A stretch of 12,595 bases of DNA from Lachnospiraceae bacterium (GTDB lineage Bacteria; Bacillota; Clostridia; Lachnospirales; Lachnospiraceae): assembly GCA_900752065.1 (NCBI GenBank), contig CAADTT010000086.1:1-12595 (forward strand), in the 5' to 3' direction. The position numbers and the translations under genes were made by a program. Shown in pieces: positions 10,101-12,595 of the stretch; within the stretch, counting starts at the first letter, position 1; every line of letters begins with the position of its first letter. The notes under the pieces are model-generated. The model was given only the letters and a program-made list of their open reading frames with translations. It was not told the origin of the DNA and made no database searches.

Positions 10101-10466
10101 CAAAACAACTTTGGAACATTTTCCAGCATCATCCTCATTTTCAAATGTCAGAACATTAGCTCTACTCTTTTCTGGAGTCCCGGTTTCCAGGATGCCTGTC
10201 TCATCTCCGCAGGACGCCTCTGCAGCAGTTTCTGTCTTACTTACGTTTTCCGTCTCTGGGCTTTCTGTTTCCGTCCCTCTCTCCAATCCGTTCCCGGCGT
10301 CAGGATATGCACCCTGCACAGGCTCCGTTTCGGCTGTTACAGCAACACTCTCCGTCTCTTGGGGGATATCTTCCGCCGCATAGGATGACGGCAGGCTGCT
10401 AAAAGCCACACATGCCGAAAGAACCAGAGCCAGAAAACGCTTTTTCCTGTTTTTTATCATACACAT
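4107..10466 (-). CDS. Giant secreted adhesin with SpaA-type domains and C-terminal BspA/DUF285 repeats
   Basis: A 2119-residue surface or secreted protein, the likely adhesive subunit. Residues 1-31 are a signal peptide (basic KNRKKR, hydrophobic core, SSYAAE). Next come a Thr/Glu-rich segment to about 100, a beta-sandwich-like region ending EFVTEHLGYFIFA near 245, a second Glu/Thr/Ala linker (about 249-309) and about 1000 residues of unrecognised, aromatic-rich adhesin sequence. Three SpaA-type domains follow, with candidate Lys/Glu/Asx sets K1330/E1383/D1423, K1434 or K1435/E1489/N1534 and K1544/E1600/D1644. Then a Cna-B first half (VTKVWEDGRTNEGRP, from about 1648), an InlB-like repeat (about 1683-1765) and about eight DUF285 units (VTDMSYMF type, about 1833-2066). 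No LPxTG-like motif, membrane segment or basic tail ends the protein. Start choice: ATG at 10466 has GGAAAGGGG five bases upstream. ATG at 10460 is also possible and would make a classic ATGA overlap with the upstream stop. An upstream extension to 10544 is unlikely because it puts residues before the signal peptide. Confidence 0.93.
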   Translation of the reverse strand: MCMIKNRKKRFLALVLSACVAFSSLPSSYAAEDIPQETESVAVTAETEPVQGAYPDAGNGLERGTETESPETENVSKTETAAEASCGDETGILETGTPEKSRANVLTFENEDDAGKCSKVVLENTDGFPDGGRLKAGLVEEKDLDALTSSLEETLQSKEIDTVFPLNISLLDSRQETMDLSGKTVVYIYMHADQISIIKGTRLYHSDAEAAGAWRELEYSVHEGTDAEQPYVEFVTEHLGYFIFANVSGSSAEAETETTGADTGTAEAGSDGSGKDQAETEASETEATETEDTEEQAGSVNATENPVKAGSQVKSKAVTVEEQAGDGEVIPLIIDSYTAGFSSGASLKDGKYVWSPTDPASGHMFVYRVNYEISGTFSNGEGALRIELPLHILKDRDGAWADSFECPYVHEDEIGDGEKPDFAWREENGKAVIYNCRDIPAGEAGYIEFAYTTTKQTFAYMDMTGSSEVATVLHASNEAGTVSETAVAEPVYIDTHAEISFTQKEIPDFYEEWQGSWGTKPVDAGDWLYLVWTIRSNIGKNTSPYNFSLEDTFTDLGGSVVGYRFAGQSSYSAADTVEDQKNYGDRYDYVLTRHSREEAEALLASSAAGRYKVCNRIRAVVDPVDQVDEDTDAEASRTWWYEAPKYIAPTGHFWAEKYGLYSGGCTEHHSHDLYTVGRKNYKNVCSSEEISDYTLEEFQEGETDSIGCLRYYTYGDGYPYPWTLSDDADGTVQDALQGRYGDKKVDYELTDDAFYLEDADTPLADEDYDITGIQWRTVMNTAAFYEEKLAFAEAGAPDGGYVPEDAVTVWARDAGGWKKAAVYDMAGGSYRDVDSSLIREALGDKIEFAEGVKGFRFTCRNAYYHTRINVYPEVSLKRTGDVLSLIGKGTRKTKVKLANQAVFSVTQGGKTLFSRTTKGTVYIQRVIRGSEIRKNVVQTRNDKKSKQFIVTWRVSAAEKYKDNNGIRYIPQASGTFYDLAPAGAVVDMASIKVSVSGDELPQSSYKASSIENFRDTGRTLVKVDITAPTNIFYVFSYSTRHPYDAIHDHGSRFLNSAAYETGNDRIAEGFPDDGGHITDKELLAGLDDAGSAERFLYAEAGYEINILMAANTGLMKRVKNADDNDYSYDTTVSSNDVYTYQIRLANDAVTDAKGIVLFDSLENFYQQADETQPTIGSDWHGTLTGIDVSSLKAKGAQPVVYLSGMEDMNIHHHHDLAEEADGKPVWMEYHAFIAAYGLEKARAVAIDASRKDDGSDFILGKEESIAAVLYMRSPESDATNAEDPVAYNNIYVERTALKHSGDDVTEVPQFYHQDYTQVHYRISGSPKLLKVDASDGETPVEGASYLLRGSSDYGTEYSVTAASGSDGGLIFGKVEKGSYELLEASCSDDWQLDTELYHLTVDGSGNVSVGGMEKDGEYFIAKDEPRIHTDIRFKKYDSITKSPLNGAGFLLSGTSDYGNEVMEHAVSEGVPGGSVCFENIELGTYQMVETEAPEGYIRNGSVWTVRVDERGVAVIYDGGNEAEKTLEGYYALYNEPLHEIRFVKSSTYGDNIYLGGAEFSLCGVSDYGTDVDMAAVSASEEDGGLVTFAGLEPGTYLLKETKAPEGHDLNGASYAVTVKADGSFSIDGLGKAKFGNTEVYDFKDPRTAGTVCVTKVWEDGRTNEGRPIPDITISAKKPSRSPLGYTITFVTEDSTFANGKKENYVTYNASGRIVDGVYMLPLQTDNKYFDKWYKDPEQTVEYGVSGEGIPTETLTGDMTVYAGMAGGVCAVWYDNGDLVFQVGETPDDAHAGCQVYGVYTGFEEDVYTSEYQVPWYGGYFSSVQFKAKISPVSTAYWFAGCSDMVNISGLHNLDTSNVTDMSYMFNGCGHIGDSGNYYDDAELDVSTWDVSKVTDMSHMFDGVCCMGGPGLNAKGIGNWDTSSVTDMSYMFANTNLAMDLSGFGCLAKDMSYMFYRSEFNSLSLYHMRADVEDASHMFDGSYCSGSIDIGDWSTIRLKDVSYMFNGCYWLEEIPFMEWYMDSVTDMSYMFAGTGLSVADLTMLSSNWNSFQVSNMEGIFEGCSSLQKLVPGQNWQWIGTNAGLPGTSWKSIDTGQVFTPEELYTSYDGNTMSSGFTRIN
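4270..4970 (-). repeat. BspA/DUF285 repeat block within the adhesin gene
   Basis: This part of the adhesin gene encodes seven clear copies and one degenerate copy of the DUF285 unit, with cores such as SNVTDMSYMFNGC, SKVTDMSHMFDG and LKDVSYMFNGC. The repeats are also visible in DNA: a 26-base stretch at 4375-4400 recurs exactly at 4672-4697. DUF285 repeats are known from bacterial surface proteins (BspA family) and are usually linked to adhesion. Near-identical copies may allow copy number to change by recombination, which is inference. Confidence 0.88.
9540..9720 (-). repeat. Low-complexity Thr/Glu/Ala/Ser linker coding region
   Basis: The adhesin gene here encodes about 60 residues dominated by Glu, Thr, Ala and Ser (for example TEASETEATETEDTEEQ). 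The DNA is built from degenerate TCTG- and GCTTC-like hexamers on the plus strand. It likely forms a flexible, acidic stalk between the N-terminal beta region and the main adhesive region. Such tracts often vary in length between strains. Confidence 0.75.
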
Positions 10467-11098
10467 GTTTTCCCCTTTCCCTGTTTCTTCTTTGCCATGA
10501 TTGTTAAAAATAGAGCGGCGGATGCACACAGCAGGCATGCCCACGACATCACACTGGAAGCATCATCCGTCTTCGCTGCCCTGTTAACGCTGCCCTTTCC
10601 ATCAGCCATACCATTGCCTTTATCACCGGCATCCTTTTCTGTAGTCCTTGTTTCAGCATCTCTTTTGTTCACAAAAGACAATTTCTCCTGCTTTTCTCTG
10701 CTGCCCTTTATATAAGCTACTGGCTCCGCAGTCATTTTTCCCTTCTCGTCCTCTGTGACATAAACATCCACTGCATACACAGTGTCATCATACAGGATAC
10801 CATTCGTTTTACCCTGTGTCTGCCTGACTGTGTAGTGGTAAGTTCCAGGAGCTGTAAATTCCACCACAAATCCGCTCTCCATACCATCCTGCATCTCCAG
10901 CTTGAGCGGATCCTGCCCATCACCTGTAAGGACAAACTCAAACACTTCCATTATATTATCGGCAGAACAACACACTGGTATCTGGGTAGTGGCAGTGTCC
11001 TGCTTATCCACTGCGGACGCTATGGCCGGGAAAAGAAAAAACATAAGCAACAGCGTCATGCACCTGACAAGATAAAATGCCTTCTGTTTTATATACAC
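10457..11098 (-). CDS. Small Spy0128/FctA-like minor pilin with degenerate isopeptide residues
   Basis: A 213-residue exported protein. Residues 1-29 are a signal peptide (FFLFPAIASA/VD). About 38-146 match one Spy0128/FctA N-type pilin domain, with the family phrases VVEFTAPGTYHYTVRQTQG and ILYDDTVYAVDVYV and the closing SFVNKRD. A polar Lys/Asp/Gly linker follows, then AAKTDDAS, a hydrophobic span (about 180-201) and the basic tail KKKQGKGK, the layout of a sortase or membrane anchor. Two features are odd. The strand that normally carries the bond-forming Lys reads IPVCCSAD, and the usual catalytic Glu of the YTVKET motif is Gln93; only Asn144 remains. The KTGD-like anchor motif reads KTDD. 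Translation starts at GTG: in-frame codons upstream are closed by TAA, and AAAGGAG lies nine bases upstream. The stop overlaps the next gene, so the two are probably coupled. A minor or linker subunit is the likely role. Confidence 0.88.
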   Translation of the reverse strand: MYIKQKAFYLVRCMTLLLMFFLFPAIASAVDKQDTATTQIPVCCSADNIMEVFEFVLTGDGQDPLKLEMQDGMESGFVVEFTAPGTYHYTVRQTQGKTNGILYDDTVYAVDVYVTEDEKGKMTAEPVAYIKGSREKQEKLSFVNKRDAETRTTEKDAGDKGNGMADGKGSVNRAAKTDDASSVMSWACLLCASAALFLTIMAKKKQGKGKTCV

Positions 11099-11102
11099 GC
11101 AT
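11004..11102 (-). other. Out-of-frame ATG mini-ORF overlapping the minor pilin start
   Basis: An ATG at 11102 lies four bases upstream of the GTG start of the minor pilin, in another frame, five bases from the same AAAGGAG site (11108-11114). It would encode 32 residues before TAA at 11004-11006. The peptide has no recognisable family. Its likely importance, if any, is competition for initiating ribosomes rather than as a product. Confidence 0.3.
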
Positions 11103-11107
11103 TATCA

Positions 11108-11114
11108 CTCCTTT
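11108..11114 (-). promoter_or_regulatory. Ribosome binding site AAAGGAG for the GTG-started minor pilin
   Basis: AAAGGAG on the minus strand has a nine-base spacer to GTG at 11098 and a five-base spacer to an out-of-frame ATG at 11102. The open pilin frame has a TAA two codons before the GTG, so GTG is the first usable start in frame. Confidence 0.7.
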
Positions 11115-11176
11115 ACTCTAAAAGCCAGACCGTCGGAACACATTCAGCAGCCCGGCTCATTTTAATGCCTAAGTGT

Positions 11177-11229
11177 GCAAGAAAGGGCACCCGTACCAAG
11201 GTACGCCTTCGGTGTGGCACGCTTCCTGC
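11177..11229 (-). repeat. Nested inverted repeat in the spacer between major and minor pilin genes
   Basis: The 175-base gap between the major and minor pilin genes holds a three-part foldable element. The core is CGTACC/GGTACG (11192-11197 with 11200-11205). Directly outside it CACC/GGTG pairs (11188-11191 with 11211-11214) across a five-base bulge. An outer stem joins GCAAGAAAG (11177-11185) to CTTCCTGC (11222-11229) with one wobble and one bulge. It ends about 45 bases past the major pilin stop. There is no U tract after it, so it is not a standard terminator. It may be an RNA-processing or stabilising hairpin or a leaky attenuator that favours the major pilin message. Confidence 0.5.
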
Positions 11230-11273
11230 ATATGTATCCGTGGGACAGAGGTCATCGACGGCTGCCACAGGGC

Positions 11274-12503
11274 TTATTCTTCCTCGTCTCTCTTTTTCTT
11301 CATTACCATTGTAACGGCACCAATACCTCCAAGCAGCGTCACTGCCGCAAACGGAGCCACCGCCATTGCCACACCTGTCGGGATCACACCATCCCTGGTA
11401 TTCAGATAAGATGTCTTCAAATCTGCGCTGGCTACTGTACCATTTACAGCATCCGTATAATCCGTAACGCCTGCAGCGGTTGACTTATAATCCTCGGCAT
11501 TCTCTGTTACTGCATAGTTCGTGTCCTTTGCAATACCCTGGATCTTCACTTCCTGCCCATGCTGCAGATAAAACTTCTGTGTTACTGTACCGTCATCCCC
11601 GACGGTCAGGCTTGTCGGGTTCGTCTTTCCGGCATTTGCTGCGATCGTGGCTGCATTGGTTCCGGATGTGGCATCCGCACTCGTGATATCCACATCGTAG
11701 ACCGTCCCTGCTACTGCGTCCGTGATCGCTACCGTGAACTCAAAGTATTTATCGTGGGAAGCCTGGTTTCCGGCTACTTCTTTGCGGAATGTCAGATCGG
11801 ATGTATCGTATATATTTGTAAAGCCCTGGGACTTTGTCGCTGTATAAGCGCCGCCTGAACCGTTATCATCCCCCATCGTGATATCCGGTGCATCATCGGT
11901 ATTAGAATGGAGTACATACCCTGCAATCGTCAGTTTCTTTCCATCCACATCGGAAGCGTCTTCCACATAGACATCCACGATACGTGTCAGGTCTGCGTCG
12001 TTCGTGATTCCCTGGTTGGTTCCTGACTCTGTGATCACATAGCGGTAGATGCCCGGTTCTGTAAACTGGCAGGCTGAGAAATCCAGCGTCGCTGTCTTTT
12101 TAGCATACTTTTCTGCTGCTTTGTCATAATCCTTGACCAGTGCATTGTCATCCTGCAGGGTCGCGTCGCCCTGTGCATAGGCAATGGTACCTGCTGTCTC
12201 AGATCCTACTCCTGCCATAGTGACTTTGTCTGCATCCACGCCAGCCAGGACTTCAAACTTTTTCCCGTCCACGTCATAAGCTTTTGCCTGTCCCGCCGTT
12301 ACCGCGTAGCTGAAGGACACATTTGGAACCTGGGCCTGGGCATCCATCACCAGGTACTTGTCGAAGGTCGTTGTCTTTGTTCCTCCGATCACATTTCCAT
12401 AATTTGTCCCTGCCGCCATTACCGGCATCCCCTGTGCCATAATCATTGCTGCTGTCATGATTGCTGCTCCTGCAGCCTGCGCTGTTGCTTTTCTTGTTTT
12501 CAT
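11274..12503 (-). CDS. Spy0128/FctA-type major pilin
   Basis: A 409-residue exported protein, the probable shaft subunit of a sortase-assembled pilus. Residues 1-31 are a signal peptide (MKTRK, Ala/Met-rich core, PVMAA/GT). Domain 1 (about 43-232) begins TTTFDKYLVMD and ends GFTNIYD; K49, E159 and N230 fit the Lys-Glu-Asn set of Spy0128 domain 1. Domain 2 (about 236-370) begins DLTFRKEVAG and ends YLNTRDG, with K241, E334 and N368. The C-terminus is VIPTG (373-377), a hydrophobic span (about 381-400) and KKKRDEEE. Streptococcal Spy0128 similarly ends in EVPTG, so the short motif is expected for this family. It is first in the operon, next to the promoter, as suits the most abundant subunit. 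Start choice: ATG at 12503 directly heads the signal peptide, with AAAGGA 12 bases upstream. ATG at 12515 touches the AAAGGA and a TTG at 12539 would prefix unrelated residues, so both are less likely. Confidence 0.95.
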   Translation of the reverse strand: MKTRKATAQAAGAAIMTAAMIMAQGMPVMAAGTNYGNVIGGTKTTTFDKYLVMDAQAQVPNVSFSYAVTAGQAKAYDVDGKKFEVLAGVDADKVTMAGVGSETAGTIAYAQGDATLQDDNALVKDYDKAAEKYAKKTATLDFSACQFTEPGIYRYVITESGTNQGITNDADLTRIVDVYVEDASDVDGKKLTIAGYVLHSNTDDAPDITMGDDNGSGGAYTATKSQGFTNIYDTSDLTFRKEVAGNQASHDKYFEFTVAITDAVAGTVYDVDITSADATSGTNAATIAANAGKTNPTSLTVGDDGTVTQKFYLQHGQEVKIQGIAKDTNYAVTENAEDYKSTAAGVTDYTDAVNGTVASADLKTSYLNTRDGVIPTGVAMAVAPFAAVTLLGGIGAVTMVMKKKRDEEE

Positions 12504-12530
12504 GTTTATATCCATTCCTTTCGCTTCGCT

Positions 12531-12563
12531 CAGGCACAAAACGTTATGAAAATGGTTTGCCTG
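12531..12563 (-). promoter_or_regulatory. Possible leader hairpin of the pilus operon
   Basis: CAGGCA (12531-12536) and TGCCTG (12558-12563) form an inverted repeat in the predicted untranslated leader of the major pilin. The pairing can extend by a few AT pairs past a bulge. The loop is about 20 bases. It could stabilise the message. The evidence is only the short complementarity. Confidence 0.25.
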
Positions 12564-12576
12564 GGCTTATTCTTTT

Positions 12577-12582
12577 ATTATA
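12577..12582 (-). promoter_or_regulatory. Probable -10 box of the pilus operon promoter
   Basis: A perfect TATAAT on the minus strand lies about 75 bases upstream of the major pilin ATG. This would start transcription near 12570 and give a leader of about 67 bases. The matching -35 box would fall past the right edge of the window, so the promoter cannot be confirmed here. The region is AT-rich, which raises the chance of a random match. Confidence 0.5.
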
Positions 12583-12595
12583 ATTCTTCTTGTAG

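Noticed and set aside
10467..10544. Adhesin start at 10544
   Set aside because: It would place 26 residues before a clear signal peptide and overlap the upstream gene by 88 bases; starts at 10466 or 10460 fit the ribosome binding site and overlap.
11192..11205. CGTACC/GGTACG palindrome as a transcription terminator
   Set aside because: There is no T run after it on the minus strand and the stem is short; I keep it only as part of a possible RNA fold.
1..11483. Long open frames on the plus strand, for example 631-1197, 1790-2368 and 6927-7481
   Set aside because: They lie opposite well-supported minus-strand genes and their products resemble no family; they are shadow frames from codon bias.
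12504..12539. TTG or ATG starts upstream of 12503 for the major pilin
   Set aside because: The TTG at 12539 has no visible ribosome binding site and the ATG at 12515 directly abuts the AAAGGA; MKTRK at 12503 is a standard signal-peptide start.
1..12595. tRNA, rRNA, insertion sequence or attachment site
   Set aside because: I found no cloverleaf, rRNA segment, transposase gene or paired terminal repeats on either strand by eye.

Overview
The window looks like part of a Gram-positive Firmicutes chromosome, most likely a gut Lachnospiraceae or related Clostridia. The basis is the style of the NusA and RimP proteins, AAGGAG-type ribosome binding sites, a major pilin of the Spy0128/FctA type, and BspA-type surface repeats. 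This placement is inference from recognition, not from a database search. All six genes that I can support lie on the minus strand, so the text below follows transcription from high to low coordinates.

Region 1 (12595 to about 1305) is a four-gene surface-structure operon. A perfect TATAAT box near the right edge precedes a 409-residue major pilin with two isopeptide-type domains and a VIPTG sorting motif. After a 175-base spacer with an inverted-repeat structure comes a 213-residue small pilin-like protein that starts with GTG. Its end overlaps the start of a 2119-residue adhesin (signal peptide, long adhesive region, three SpaA-type domains, a partial Cna-B domain, an InlB-like repeat and a BspA/DUF285 repeat block). 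Eighty bases further on is an 883-residue protein with a CUB-like domain, five isopeptide-type domains and an IPTSGD-type C-terminal anchor. A strong intrinsic terminator at 1305-1334 closes the unit.

Region 2 (1304 to 1) is conserved housekeeping DNA: rimP (ribosome maturation) followed by the first 236 codons of nusA (transcription elongation and termination), the usual start of the rimP-nusA-infB operon.

Reading of the system: the 409-residue protein would be the polymerised shaft, the 213-residue protein a minor subunit, the 2119-residue protein the large adhesin (tip or secreted), and the 883-residue protein the wall-anchored or basal part. No sortase gene is present in the window, so the polymerising enzyme must be encoded elsewhere, possibly just beyond the right edge. 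The most unusual points are a small pilin that has lost two of the three residues for isopeptide-bond chemistry, a giant adhesin with no anchor of its own, a neighbouring anchor protein that seems to start where such adhesins usually continue, and two sequence signals (an intergenic fold and a competing out-of-frame start) that could set subunit ratios.
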